A stretch of DNA of 64,000 nucleotides from the IMG/VR virus record IMGVR_UViG_3300032083_001576, positions 1 through 64,000 of that record; one strand, 5' to 3'. Of this stretch, positions 31,399 through 40,615 are shown piece by piece. Both the position numbers and the translations under genes were made by a program. The notes below the pieces were generated by a model, which had not been told where the DNA came from, ran no database searches, and was given only the letters and a program-made list of their open reading frames with translations. The DNA comes from a virus. Each line of letters opens with the position of its first letter. Position 1 is the stretch's first letter.

Positions 31399-33903
31399 TT
31401 AGAAAAACCTCTCTAATGTATTTGCTTTATCAACAGGCATATCCCATTTCAATGCCTCATAAAACATTCTGATTTTCTTTTCTAATGCTCTTGTGAATAA
31501 TTTATCGTAATCTATGTTTTGTTCAATGAACTCCATAATCTTTGGTGGGTCATCATAACCTTTGAAAGCGATTTGTTTAATATTCATCGTGTTTGGTTTT
31601 AAATAAATCCACTTAATCTTTTCTGATGATTTGATTTTCTCAAAGTTATTTAATCCCCAATACTTTAACAAATCATTGTAAACCCAAGCCGCTTTAACGT
31701 GAACAGGTGTTCCTTTCTTCATATTGGTAAACACAGCATCTCTTGGTGTTGAATCTTTGAACTTAGATAATTTTTTAACACCAGTTGGTAAAGAGATGTT
31801 CTGTATATCAGATGTTTTCATTTCTTTCTTGAACTTCAATATCTTTTCATCAATCACATCTTTATCCACATCACCCAATATATCTTTCAATACTTGTGTC
31901 ATCAAATCTCTCATAGCTGGTGGGAATGAACTACGAACAATATCTAAACCTTTTACATCCAACTTATCACAAGTCAAACCACCATCGTTGATAATCCATT
32001 GTCCATATCTTTTCTTTGTAACCCAAAACGCTGACTTAGCCACACACTCTTGTTTAATATCAAATCTGTGTTCGTCACAATTTAGAAACTTTTTAGCGAA
32101 CAAATTGTAAGATTCATTGATATAATCTTGAACTACTTTCGCTGTTTCTAATATCTTTTCCGTCATAAATTTATCATCTGTCAAGTCAGCGTTTGGGAAA
32201 TCTTTTTTAACCAATGGAACAGCCGAGTAAAATACTGAATCTGTATCTGTGTAAATACAATAATCCTCTTTATCTCCAAGCTTACCATTGTAATAACTAT
32301 TAGCAATCTTCTCTGTAAATTTAATTAACTCTTGACCAGTTACAGTAGTGGCCTCTGCATTGTCCACATCATAGAATCTAAACACAGGTAATCCCAACAC
32401 ACCATAAAGTGAATTTAATACAATCTTCTGAACGTGTTGTCTTCTTTTAAAGTATCCATGTTGTTCGTCATCACCCTCTTCACCATATTTCTTCATCAAT
32501 CTTTTATACTCAACTCTTTCATCAAACCACTTGGATAACAATGAAGGAATCAAACCTTTCTTATCATTACGATACAGAATACCATTTGAAGATATGGATA
32601 CTTTGTTCTTTTCAAACATTTGTTTCAATTCTTCATTATTCATATGCCCTTGAGTTTTACCATTCTTTTCTAATGAATAAGTTTTATTCACACCTTTGAT
32701 AAACTCCTCAGCATTCCAACCATTCACTTTACCAATCTTCATCTCAGGTGAAATATTCAACGACATAATAACTGATGGATACATAGAGGTTAAATCCAAA
32801 TCAAACACCCAATTGTATTTACCAGGTTTAGGGTCTTTCACATAAGCACCTGTGAACTTGTCATCATCACTACGATTCATTTTTTCTCTAGCATCCAATG
32901 CTTTGTTTGGTGCAACTACTCCAATGTTTTGTAGATAAACCAAAATAGCACCCTCCAAGTATCTACTACTGAAAAATATGTCCTCATAAGGAACGTGTCC
33001 AACGTGAGCCAGTGCTTTAGCCAAATCAATAAACTTCAACTTGTCATCAAGTTTCTTAACAATAATAACGTCATTCAAGTTATATTCAATATACTTATCA
33101 ATATCCGTTTCATATAAATCTTGTAGTGTTCCTTCAAATTCTATCTTACCAAGTCCAACTTCTAATTGTCCAATGTAATCTAATCTATATGAGGATTGTT
33201 GTGTATAGGTAAACCACTTGTAAAGTGATAAGTAATCCAAACAAGAAACACCAGCGATTTTAAATCTACGTTTATTCTCATTGTAATAAACTTCACCGAT
33301 TGGTGATAATGCATTTGCAAATGAATCACCCATAACTCGTTTAGTTCTATTGTATAAATAAGGAATATCAAATCCATCAATGTTCCAACCACTTAATATT
33401 GTTGGATTGATTTCAAGATATTTTTGATAAAATCTTTGTAGTAATTCTTCTTCTGAATGAAATGATTCTACGACATCTGTATTTGGAACATCACCTAAAA
33501 CATAACAATGATAGGAATCCATTGTTTTATCATATAGTGCAATAGCTGTAATCTTGTTCTCAGCTCTTTGTGGGTCTGGAAAACCATCCGTTACCTCACA
33601 CTCAATATCAAAGAAAACTTCTCTATGTCCTACTGATGGCTCTTCTGAATCAGGATACATATCAACCAATGTTCTGGTTTCAATAGGAACGTCTGATTCA
33701 AACACTCTTCCGTTTTTAATATCATCACCAGTCCAAAAGTTTACTTTCTTTAACTTGTCACCATACAAGGAACGATATGTGCCTGTCTGTGATTTTAAGT
33801 ACGCGTATGGTTTGTACTGAAACTTTTGATAACCTGTTTTATCATCCCAAAGATGAATTTCATTAGAAGTTTTACTTCTTTTAACATAAATGTTTTGATA
33901 CAA
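31399..33903 (-). CDS. 43: Family B DNA polymerase (gp43-like replicase)
   Basis: 834 aa (T4 gp43 898). Exonuclease motifs are intact: FFDIECEVT (Exo I), GWNIDGFDIPYLYNR (Exo II) and EYNLNDVIIVKKL (Exo III). Polymerase motifs are intact: DLDLTSMYPSVIMSLN (motif A), KIVLNSLYGVLGLP (motif B) and IYTDTDSVF (motif C). It replicates both strands with the 45/44/62 accessory proteins. The C-terminal AxxLxxFF, read as ANTLERFF, resembles the clamp-interacting tail of gp43. A promoter of the common early type precedes it. Confidence 0.97.
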   Translation of the reverse strand: MYQNIYVKRSKTSNEIHLWDDKTGYQKFQYKPYAYLKSQTGTYRSLYGDKLKKVNFWTGDDIKNGRVFESDVPIETRTLVDMYPDSEEPSVGHREVFFDIECEVTDGFPDPQRAENKITAIALYDKTMDSYHCYVLGDVPNTDVVESFHSEEELLQRFYQKYLEINPTILSGWNIDGFDIPYLYNRTKRVMGDSFANALSPIGEVYYNENKRRFKIAGVSCLDYLSLYKWFTYTQQSSYRLDYIGQLEVGLGKIEFEGTLQDLYETDIDKYIEYNLNDVIIVKKLDDKLKFIDLAKALAHVGHVPYEDIFFSSRYLEGAILVYLQNIGVVAPNKALDAREKMNRSDDDKFTGAYVKDPKPGKYNWVFDLDLTSMYPSVIMSLNISPEMKIGKVNGWNAEEFIKGVNKTYSLEKNGKTQGHMNNEELKQMFEKNKVSISSNGILYRNDKKGLIPSLLSKWFDERVEYKRLMKKYGEEGDDEQHGYFKRRQHVQKIVLNSLYGVLGLPVFRFYDVDNAEATTVTGQELIKFTEKIANSYYNGKLGDKEDYCIYTDTDSVFYSAVPLVKKDFPNADLTDDKFMTEKILETAKVVQDYINESYNLFAKKFLNCDEHRFDIKQECVAKSAFWVTKKRYGQWIINDGGLTCDKLDVKGLDIVRSSFPPAMRDLMTQVLKDILGDVDKDVIDEKILKFKKEMKTSDIQNISLPTGVKKLSKFKDSTPRDAVFTNMKKGTPVHVKAAWVYNDLLKYWGLNNFEKIKSSEKIKWIYLKPNTMNIKQIAFKGYDDPPKIMEFIEQNIDYDKLFTRALEKKIRMFYEALKWDMPVDKANTLERFF

Positions 33904-33929
33904 TTAATACCTCTTTTTATCTGTAACAT

Positions 33930-33959
33930 AATATACAACATTTTAGCCATTCGAGTCAA
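33930..33959 (-). promoter_or_regulatory. Sigma70-like promoter for the DNA polymerase gene
   Basis: AAAAAGCTTGACT with -35 TTGACT (33959-33954), 18-bp spacer and -10 TATATT (33935-33930), in the gap between the nuclease stop and the polymerase start. Confidence 0.8.
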
Positions 33960-33969
33960 GCTTTTTCTT

Positions 33970-34356
33970 TTACGAACCAAATATTTTTTTCTTTCCACCA
34001 TCATATTCGTAAGCGTGTCCGTTTTCTTTCAGTAATTCATTTATTGAAGATTCGTGTCCTTTTACGAATAGTTCGCCGAGGACTCGTCCATATTTCCCAA
34101 CTCCGTGAGATTTTAATAAGAACTTGCCCTCGTCTGAATTTTCTAATAAATCTTTTACATATTCTTTAGCAGCTAATCCTTTTTTCTTTTCTTCGAGATT
34201 ACGAGTTCTACTTTCCCAGGTGTCAACGCCAAAAAATCTAATTCTCTTCTTAACCCAAGTATCAAAACCCAAGTCAATAAGAGCATCACAAGTGTCGCCA
34301 TCGACAACTCTTTGAAGTCTCGCTGAGTAAATATGTTTATCCATTTTCTTTGCCAT
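33970..34356 (-). CDS. Thermonuclease/SNase-like nuclease
   Basis: 128 aa. RLQRVVDGDTCDALIDLGF is the OB-fold start with catalytic Asp (VVDGDT), RIRFFGVDTWESR carries the Arg and Glu/Asp active-site group, and YGRVLGELFVKGH has the second catalytic Arg. Staphylococcal nuclease-type enzymes cut DNA and RNA with Ca2+. No signal peptide is visible, so it would act in the host cytoplasm, perhaps for nucleotide salvage or DNA processing. GGAGATATGAA precedes the ATG. Confidence 0.87.
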   Translation of the reverse strand: MAKKMDKHIYSARLQRVVDGDTCDALIDLGFDTWVKKRIRFFGVDTWESRTRNLEEKKKGLAAKEYVKDLLENSDEGKFLLKSHGVGKYGRVLGELFVKGHESSINELLKENGHAYEYDGGKKKIFGS

Positions 34357-34366
34357 TTCATATCTC

Positions 34367-34378
34367 CTATATAAATAT
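34367..34378 (-). promoter_or_regulatory. Weak resemblance to the late-type motif
   Basis: ATATTTATATAG differs from the consensus at the end and is wholly explained by the last codons of the membrane-protein gene (SIFI and stop) plus the ribosome binding site of the nuclease. Listed only for completeness. Confidence 0.2.
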
Positions 34379-34810
34379 ACTTAAAATTATCAATCCTAAA
34401 CCAATACCAGCTACAGCCCAATCGAATGCGTTTGAACGAGGTATTTCAATACCCATCATTTTCCACGGCCCTTTTATAACAAATGGGTTGTCTGTTACTA
34501 CATAATTCAATGCTCTTTCATAGACGAAATATCCTATCATCCAAGAACCTAAAAATGTAAGTGATAAACTCCAAAAAGATGTGAATAAGAATGCTGAAAA
34601 AATACTTCCTACCATTCCAATGTTTTCACCTAATCTCCAAGCGTGGTAATCCAAATAACCAACACCATCTCTTTTACCTTTTGTAATTGAACCGAAGATT
34701 AATTTATTTTCTTTTCTTCGTTTTGCTTTTGCCCAAGTGTATCCTTCTGTACAACCTTCACTTAACCAATAAGTAACCATTGTTATTGTAAATAGTAATT
34801 GTCCTAACAT
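34367..34810 (-). CDS. Membrane protein of unknown function (147 aa)
   Basis: At least three hydrophobic segments: LLFTITMVTYWLS near the N-terminus, VGSIFSAFLFTSFWSLSLTF near the centre and AVAGIGLGLIILSIFI at the end. The loop between the first two is basic (KAKRRKENKLIFGS). It resembles no family I can name. It lies between the ribonucleotide reductase and the nuclease. The C-terminal stop overlaps the nuclease ribosome binding site. Confidence 0.72.
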   Translation of the reverse strand: MLGQLLFTITMVTYWLSEGCTEGYTWAKAKRRKENKLIFGSITKGKRDGVGYLDYHAWRLGENIGMVGSIFSAFLFTSFWSLSLTFLGSWMIGYFVYERALNYVVTDNPFVIKGPWKMMGIEIPRSNAFDWAVAGIGLGLIILSIFI

Positions 34811-34827
34811 TTATTTTCTCCTATTGT

Positions 34828-36684
34828 TTAGACTATTTCACAAACACCACCAGCACAAGCAAGTTCACCTTTTAAATCGGTATCATCTTGTTCTTCAGTA
34901 ATTCGTGCTAAGTTGATGTTCTTTAGTGTTTCCACCATTTTGTCATAAGTTGCTTCTTCACAATCTTCAAATGGTGCTTGTTTATAAGTTCCACCATCAT
35001 AAGGCAATATACTTAATCCATTGTATGCTTTCTTATTTTTCCACATCCATTGTCCTATGTCTTCCCACTCGTGTTCTTTAACCGATATTGTTGCTGATAC
35101 ATTATGTGTATTCATTCCACTACGATGTCCTTTCTTGACATAATTCTCACTAATGAATTTTACTCTTTCCAATAATTGAAATGCTGATTCAGTTCTCATT
35201 GTCGCTCCCTCAGGTGCTTTCTGTGGAACTGATATGACAGCCGTGTCGTGTGGTCTAAAGTATTCATCTTCAACTAAATCAGGATGGTTTCTTAATAAAT
35301 ATCCATAAATAGCCTCATTCTTACCAACTCTAATTCTTCTAATATAGTAATCATTGTGCCAAGCGTGGATACCACTTGATGTTCCTAATGTTAATGATGT
35401 TGTTCCAGCAGGTTTTACCGTTGTACATCTTGCAGCTGGTTTGACACCAATTAATTCTGCCACTCTTTTGTTTTCTTCTTTTACTACGTTAGCAGCTTCT
35501 GTTACATCCAAGTCATCTAATTTATTAGAAGCGATTCCAGTCATTGATACTCCAATTAGGGCATCCTTTTGTGTTGTTCTTTCCCATACAGGTCTTAAAT
35601 AATGAAAGTCTGTATAACCAGCTTGTAGTGTTCCAATGAATGCACCAGCCTTTACTCTTTCATTTAAGTCTTCTTGTGATTCAACATTTGAGACATTCAC
35701 TTCTGTTAAATTACAGAATTGATATGGACGTAGTGCGATTTCACAACAAGGATTAGTTCCCCAATCTTTATCATTGGTTAGATAAATACCTGGCTCTCCA
35801 CTACCACTCGCTTTAATTTTTTCCCATAATTCAAAGAAAAACTCTTCTGTAATTTTAGAACGAACCAAAGCAGCTGAATTGTTTGCTCTACCTCTTTGTG
35901 GATTTGTTTCCCACCAATTTCCATACTTACAAGAAATCATTGAGTCATCATCTGCTGAGAATAATGAAATCAAAGCTGCTCTTCTAATACCACCAGCCAA
36001 CACAGCGTCTGCTATGTGACATACAATATCGTGAACTTCTAATGTGGTTAATTTATCACCATTGTCTTTTGTTCTCAATATACCATCAATCTTAACCAAA
36101 CACTCTTTTAATGGTTGAGGACCTGGCGCTTTACCACCACTTGTTACTAACTCCGCACCCTTTGGACGAATATCTGAAAAGTCAAATGTAATGTGTGAAC
36201 CACCATAAAAATAAGATTTAATCAATACTTTAACTGAATCAGCCCAACCTTCAATGGAATCACTAATTAAATATCTTCTTCTTCTTTTAAAATTTGGTAA
36301 ATGTATTTCAGGTAATTGTTCAACGTGATGTCTTTGAACTGAATAACCAACACCTGTTCCACCCAATAATAAAAACATAACTTCCGAGAATGATTGCCAA
36401 TTATCAATTGGTAGAAATGCACAATTATAAACTCTGTTTGGTGATATTTCAATTGGTTTACCAGCAAACTGCATACTCCTCATTGATGGTAATACTTTTT
36501 TATCCAACACCATTTTATAAGCTTTATCTATTTGTGATTTTAATTCTGGATATTTCTTGATGTGCATTTGTTTATTTCTTTCCACCAATTCTTTCCACGT
36601 TTCTCTTCTTTTTTTCTCAGGTAAATACCTTGCGTATTTCATATAGACAGTAATGTCCGACAATATTTTCGTTGAAATATCCAT
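34828..36684 (-). CDS. nrdJ: Ribonucleotide reductase, class II (adenosylcobalamin-dependent)
   Basis: 618 aa. VYNCAFLPIDN supplies the first active-site Cys; LLGGTGVGYSVQRHHVEQLP is the class II/monomeric pattern; NPCCEIALRPYQFCNLTEVNVS contains the radical Cys and the second redox Cys; TVKPAGTTSLTLGTSSG and HAWHNDYYIRRIRV complete the barrel. The C-terminus ACAGGVCEIV carries the redox Cys pair that reduces the active site. No small (R2) subunit is needed. It depends on cobalamin from the host. No promoter of the AAGCTTGACT type precedes it, but a late-like motif does. Confidence 0.95.
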   Translation of the reverse strand: MDISTKILSDITVYMKYARYLPEKKRRETWKELVERNKQMHIKKYPELKSQIDKAYKMVLDKKVLPSMRSMQFAGKPIEISPNRVYNCAFLPIDNWQSFSEVMFLLLGGTGVGYSVQRHHVEQLPEIHLPNFKRRRRYLISDSIEGWADSVKVLIKSYFYGGSHITFDFSDIRPKGAELVTSGGKAPGPQPLKECLVKIDGILRTKDNGDKLTTLEVHDIVCHIADAVLAGGIRRAALISLFSADDDSMISCKYGNWWETNPQRGRANNSAALVRSKITEEFFFELWEKIKASGSGEPGIYLTNDKDWGTNPCCEIALRPYQFCNLTEVNVSNVESQEDLNERVKAGAFIGTLQAGYTDFHYLRPVWERTTQKDALIGVSMTGIASNKLDDLDVTEAANVVKEENKRVAELIGVKPAARCTTVKPAGTTSLTLGTSSGIHAWHNDYYIRRIRVGKNEAIYGYLLRNHPDLVEDEYFRPHDTAVISVPQKAPEGATMRTESAFQLLERVKFISENYVKKGHRSGMNTHNVSATISVKEHEWEDIGQWMWKNKKAYNGLSILPYDGGTYKQAPFEDCEEATYDKMVETLKNINLARITEEQDDTDLKGELACAGGVCEIV

Positions 36685-36731
36685 TCTTTTCTCCTCAATG
36701 TTTTGTGATATTTTAAAACCTTTTGGTTAGG

Positions 36732-36745
36732 TATTTATAAATATC
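36732..36745 (-). promoter_or_regulatory. T4-late-like motif upstream of the RNR gene
   Basis: The minus strand reads GATATTTATAAATA, containing TATAAATA, the T4 late consensus, as well as the first half of the motif seen before virion genes. It is 48 bases before the RNR start. Its expression class is uncertain because RNR is normally an early or middle gene. Confidence 0.35.
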
Positions 36746-36773
36746 AATATAATAATTTCTTCTTAACTTTTTC

Positions 36774-36899
36774 TTACATTTCCCAATAATCATCTTCCAT
36801 AATTACATGCGTTGGGTATATATTCCACTCTTCAAAATGTTCTTCTTTTTCTTCTTTTTTCTTAGTTCTGAACCCAACTGATTTTTTAACTTTTGCCAT
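36774..36899 (-). CDS. Hypothetical charged miniprotein (41 aa)
   Basis: MAKVKKSVGFRTKKKEEKEE leads to HFEEWNIYPTHVIMEDDYWEM: a basic head and an acidic tail. The ATG overlaps the previous stop (TAATG). It lies 41 bases before the RNR promoter-like motif. Unknown function; too short for domain recognition. Confidence 0.6.
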   Translation of the reverse strand: MAKVKKSVGFRTKKKEEKEEHFEEWNIYPTHVIMEDDYWEM

Positions 36900-37084
36900 T
36901 ATTCATTCTCCCAAGCTTCATTTACATTAGGTGTAGATTTATCATCACCTCTGAATGTACCATCTGCTTTTCTAGCTCTTTTTCTTTTCTTTGGTTTTGG
37001 TTTTTCTTCTTTTCCAAAAACAAAATCACTTAACTCTTGAACCCATTCTTGAAATACTTGTAAGTCTGTTTTTTGTTTACTCAT
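36899..37084 (-). CDS. Small basic hypothetical protein (61 aa)
   Basis: The middle is a run of basic residues (EEKPKPKKRKRARKADGTFRG) flanked by acidic ends and finishing DDKSTPNVNEAWENE. The RKADGTFxxDDxSTPxVNEA tail is a pattern I associate with small proteins next to replication genes in T4-like marine phages. It overlaps the helicase gene by eight bases. Possible DNA-binding accessory factor; role unknown. Confidence 0.6.
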   Translation of the reverse strand: MSKQKTDLQVFQEWVQELSDFVFGKEEKPKPKKRKRARKADGTFRGDDKSTPNVNEAWENE

Positions 37085-38429
37085 TCATTAAATCCTCATA
37101 TCTATTTGATAACATTTTTTTCATTAAGTTATCTCTGTTATCTATTTTAGTTTGTTGTTCTTTACCACCAACAGAATTACCCTCATAGATTTCCATTTTA
37201 CCAGTGTTGGTATTTACCTTTGCTGGAAATGTCATACCATCAGGACCAAATCTGTTTTTAATTACATGGAATCTACCCGTGTTACCAATCTTATCTTCCA
37301 CTTTTCTACTTAATGACATCACAAAATCTGCTGTCATAATCTTTTGATATGATTCAGATACTTTCTGTGCCTCAATCACATCTTCATCTAATGCTGAACG
37401 ATTAGCTTGTGAAGCCGTCCAAACAGGTATTTGAAACTCACCTGCAAGTCCTCTTAAATCTTCATAAATATTACCAAGTGCATGTCTGACTTCTCTTGAA
37501 TTACCTGTATCTTTCAATATATCAGCATAATCCACAACCACCATATCTACTTGAGTTCCTAATGTTGTGATTCTTTTCAAGTGAGCTGATAAGGTATTCA
37601 CACTAGCAGACTTGGTTGGATAATATTTAATAACCAAATCACCTTTTAATTTATCCATTTCTGATTGAACATCTTCTTTGTGATATTTTAGATTTTGATT
37701 TGCAATACCTGTAAAGATTGAATCATATCTTAGTCCCACATAAGATTCATTTAACTCAAGTGAGTAATGAACTATGTGTTTTCCTCTCTTCATCGCATTT
37801 GCACCAATAGCCGCTAACACCCAAGTCTTACCAACACCAGCAGGTGCAACAATCACACCAAGTTCACCACCACCCAATCCACCTTGAGTCAAGTCATCAA
37901 TCACTTCCCAACCAGTTTCAACTGTTGAACGAGCAGTTTCTGAGTATCTATCTTCAATGTGTTGAATGTATTCGTGTCCAATGTTTCTTTCTGTTCCTGC
38001 ATTTAAAGCATCATCTACTAATCTTTTAATTTGTTCAAAGTCACCTTTGGATTCCATAATTTCAACCGATTGAACAATTGCACTTTTCAATGTTTGATTT
38101 TTGAAAAAGTCTAATGCTTTGTCTTCAATGAAATCTAAATCAGGTGATTCCAAATGTCTAAACACCTCTTTTAGATTTTCAATGATTGATAATTTCAATA
38201 CATCATTTTCAACCTCTTGTGTTTTGACTTTAAATACATCAAGTGTAATACACTTTCTATATTCATCATAATATTTCTTACATTCTTTTACAACCCATTT
38301 TAGAGCGTCACTATCAAAATGTTTTTCATCCAATATATCGTGTATTTGTTCTAAAAAGGTTTGATTCTTCATTAATGCAGAAATGGATTTTATCTGAAAT
38401 GTATGTCCGAAATCTGTTAATTTATCCAT
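37077..38429 (-). CDS. 41: Replicative DNA helicase, DnaB family (gp41-like)
   Basis: 450 aa (T4 gp41 475). GVIVAPAGVGKTWVLAAIG is Walker A (around residue 195), VDMVVVDYADILKD is Walker B, and PVWTASQANRSA is motif H3/sensor. SLSRKVEDKIGNTGRFHVIKNRFGPDG holds the arginine finger region. It unwinds DNA 5' to 3' ahead of the polymerase. The N-terminal half is the primase-interacting domain. It overlaps the 5' nuclease gene by eight bases. Confidence 0.94.
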   Translation of the reverse strand: MDKLTDFGHTFQIKSISALMKNQTFLEQIHDILDEKHFDSDALKWVVKECKKYYDEYRKCITLDVFKVKTQEVENDVLKLSIIENLKEVFRHLESPDLDFIEDKALDFFKNQTLKSAIVQSVEIMESKGDFEQIKRLVDDALNAGTERNIGHEYIQHIEDRYSETARSTVETGWEVIDDLTQGGLGGGELGVIVAPAGVGKTWVLAAIGANAMKRGKHIVHYSLELNESYVGLRYDSIFTGIANQNLKYHKEDVQSEMDKLKGDLVIKYYPTKSASVNTLSAHLKRITTLGTQVDMVVVDYADILKDTGNSREVRHALGNIYEDLRGLAGEFQIPVWTASQANRSALDEDVIEAQKVSESYQKIMTADFVMSLSRKVEDKIGNTGRFHVIKNRFGPDGMTFPAKVNTNTGKMEIYEGNSVGGKEQQTKIDNRDNLMKKMLSNRYEDLMNE

Positions 38430-39486
38430 TCAATCCTCTAAATCTATCTAATCTTGTAAACTCCATAATCCAACTATCAAAGTTTTTTATATTAGATTGT
38501 AACTTATCCTTTATAAACATTGTTTGAAATCTATACTTAACCAATTGTGGAACTTTACCATTCACCGCTCCTTGTATCTTCATTTTTGTATGATTCGGTA
38601 TATCCACTTTATTTAATTGCATTAGTAAATAATTTCGTTTAATAATATTACTACTTTTTTTTATATTTTCCAAGAGTTTTATTTTAGAATCTGTATTTTC
38701 TACAAAATTTAATAAATCCATAGCTGTGAAATCTTCATCTTCTGTTAATTGTGGAATATATTTTATTAAGGATTTCAAACCAGCTCCTAGTACTCCGTTG
38801 ATATTATCTGATTTATCCCCATCCAAGATTCTATATGTTAACATATTTCTTGATGGTATTCCAAACTCTTCCAATACTGCTTGTTTATTATATAACTTCT
38901 TTTTCGTAGGACTCCATACTTTCACTCTATCATCTACTAATTGTAAGAAGTCTTTATCTGTTGACATCAATATACAATCACTTTCTGGTAGTAATTGTTG
39001 TGAGATGTAAGCCATTGTGTCGTCTGCTTCAATTCCATCAACTGACACAAGTGTTAATGGTAATTGTTCCAAGTATTCAATCAATCTACCCATTTGTTGT
39101 CTCATAGATTGTTGTTCATCGGCTGGAGCTGTTCCCCAATCCACATTACGATTCAATCTACGTTTAACTTTACGAGTTCCTTTATACTCTGGAAAAATCT
39201 TTCTTCTTCTTTTACTTCCACCTTTTCCGTCAAATACAATGATACATCTTGATGGTTTCAATATATCACAACTATATCTAACTGATTTCATAAAACCAAC
39301 CATACCACCAATATGTAATCCATCTTCATTTAACGCAGGATTAACTGCGAATGACCTGATAAATGTATTCAGGCCATCCACAATCAATACTCTGTCGTTA
39401 AGATGATTTACAGCTTTGTGTGTATCATCTTTTGTTTGGTCTAAAAAAGATAAATATTTTTCATTTAAATCTTTTTTAGAGTTCAT
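38422..39486 (-). CDS. rnh: 5'-3' exonuclease/RNase H of the FEN family
   Basis: 354 aa. VLIVDGLNTFIRSF carries the first catalytic Asp, CIIVFDGKGGSKRRRKIFPEYKG the second Asp and the basic arch, VDGIEADDTMAYI the EADD motif, and LMSTDKDFLQL the DxD. RILDGDKSDNINGVLGAG is the helix-hairpin-helix. T4 Rnh removes RNA primers and lagging-strand flaps. Overlaps the UvsX gene by 11 bases, so it is co-translated with recombination proteins. Confidence 0.92.
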   Translation of the reverse strand: MNSKKDLNEKYLSFLDQTKDDTHKAVNHLNDRVLIVDGLNTFIRSFAVNPALNEDGLHIGGMVGFMKSVRYSCDILKPSRCIIVFDGKGGSKRRRKIFPEYKGTRKVKRRLNRNVDWGTAPADEQQSMRQQMGRLIEYLEQLPLTLVSVDGIEADDTMAYISQQLLPESDCILMSTDKDFLQLVDDRVKVWSPTKKKLYNKQAVLEEFGIPSRNMLTYRILDGDKSDNINGVLGAGLKSLIKYIPQLTEDEDFTAMDLLNFVENTDSKIKLLENIKKSSNIIKRNYLLMQLNKVDIPNHTKMKIQGAVNGKVPQLVKYRFQTMFIKDKLQSNIKNFDSWIMEFTRLDRFRGLNG

Positions 39487-40594
39487 CCACTACCTCATCG
39501 GTTTCTTCCACATCATCAATACCAAGTTCTTGTGAATCATATTTTAGAATACAAGCTTCACAGATTCTTGAATAACAATACTCTCTGAGTTCATCATTAG
39601 TATTCATTAATTCTTCGAAATCTTTTGATTGAAATTTGTGTTCTTTAATTAATTCACCAGTTTCAGTATCAATCTGTGGTAATGTATACCAAGAACCACC
39701 AACTTTACAGATTTTGTGTTCTTTCATTACAGTTAACCAACTATCAAAATCAGCGATACCTTTATCAAAATACAATGGAAACTCTGCAGTTCTCATTGGT
39801 GGACCAAGACGATTCTTAATCACCTGTCCTTTGATTTTAATACCGATGGTGTTCTTACTACCATCTTTGATTTGTCCAGCGTTTTTGAACCTAACACGAG
39901 TCGATGAATGAAACGGTAGAGCTTTACCACCTGATGTAGTCCAGGGGTCTCCAAACATTACACCTAACTTTTGTCTTAACTGATTAGTGAAAACAAGTGC
40001 GACTTTTTGTCTAGCAATCATTTGAGTTATTTTTCTCATAGCTTTTGATATGATGATTGCTTTGGCCGTAGCCCAACCATCTTTATCAAAGTCAGCGTCC
40101 ATTTCTACTTTCGTAGAAGCAGCTGCTAATGAGTCAACTAAAATAGTTACTAACTTGTCCTTATTTGATTCTCTGATTTTAGTAACAATCGTTTCAATAG
40201 TATCAAATATTTCTTCAACAGTTTCCAAGTGAACATATAACATTTTCTTAGTATCCACACCAATAGCTCTCAAAAATTCTTGAGATACTGCTGATTCGGT
40301 ATCTATGTAAACTGCTATACCATCTTTTCTTTGTGTTGAAGCCAATAAATGAGAACCTATCAAAGACTTACCACTACCTTCCAAACCATTCAATTCTGTT
40401 ATTTTACCTACACCAATACCTCCATTAGGTCTATTGGAAATAGCTAAATCTAACATTGTTGAACCTGTTGAAATGAAATCCGTCACATCAGTTGGATTAC
40501 TATCTTCTTCTAAGAAGTATGCAACTTGTTGATGTTTGAATTGTTTATTCAGTTCATCGGCAATTATCCCAGCCAATTCGTCTTTTTCTGACAT
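39476..40594 (-). CDS. uvsX: Recombinase UvsX/RecA-like
   Basis: 372 aa, like T4 UvsX (391). ELNGLEGSGKSLIGSHLLA is Walker A; AVYIDTESAVSQEFLRAIG follows as in RecA; LVTILVDSLAAAST is Walker B; LVFTNQLRQKLGVMFGDPWTTSGGKALPF contains the DNA-binding loop 2 region. A C-terminal pair of Cys (CYSRICEACIL) is unusual and could be a zinc or redox site. It pairs DNA strands for recombination-dependent replication. It lies between gp32 and the 5' nuclease, as part of one operon. Confidence 0.94.
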   Translation of the reverse strand: MSEKDELAGIIADELNKQFKHQQVAYFLEEDSNPTDVTDFISTGSTMLDLAISNRPNGGIGVGKITELNGLEGSGKSLIGSHLLASTQRKDGIAVYIDTESAVSQEFLRAIGVDTKKMLYVHLETVEEIFDTIETIVTKIRESNKDKLVTILVDSLAAASTKVEMDADFDKDGWATAKAIIISKAMRKITQMIARQKVALVFTNQLRQKLGVMFGDPWTTSGGKALPFHSSTRVRFKNAGQIKDGSKNTIGIKIKGQVIKNRLGPPMRTAEFPLYFDKGIADFDSWLTVMKEHKICKVGGSWYTLPQIDTETGELIKEHKFQSKDFEELMNTNDELREYCYSRICEACILKYDSQELGIDDVEETDEVVDEL

Positions 40595-40615
40595 ATCGTT
40601 CTCCTAATGAATTGA

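Noticed and set aside
33180-33392. Minus-strand frames inside polymerase B, RNR and baseplate genes (33180, 36267, 46761, 47559)
   Set aside because: They lie wholly inside larger genes whose motifs are unbroken in another frame.
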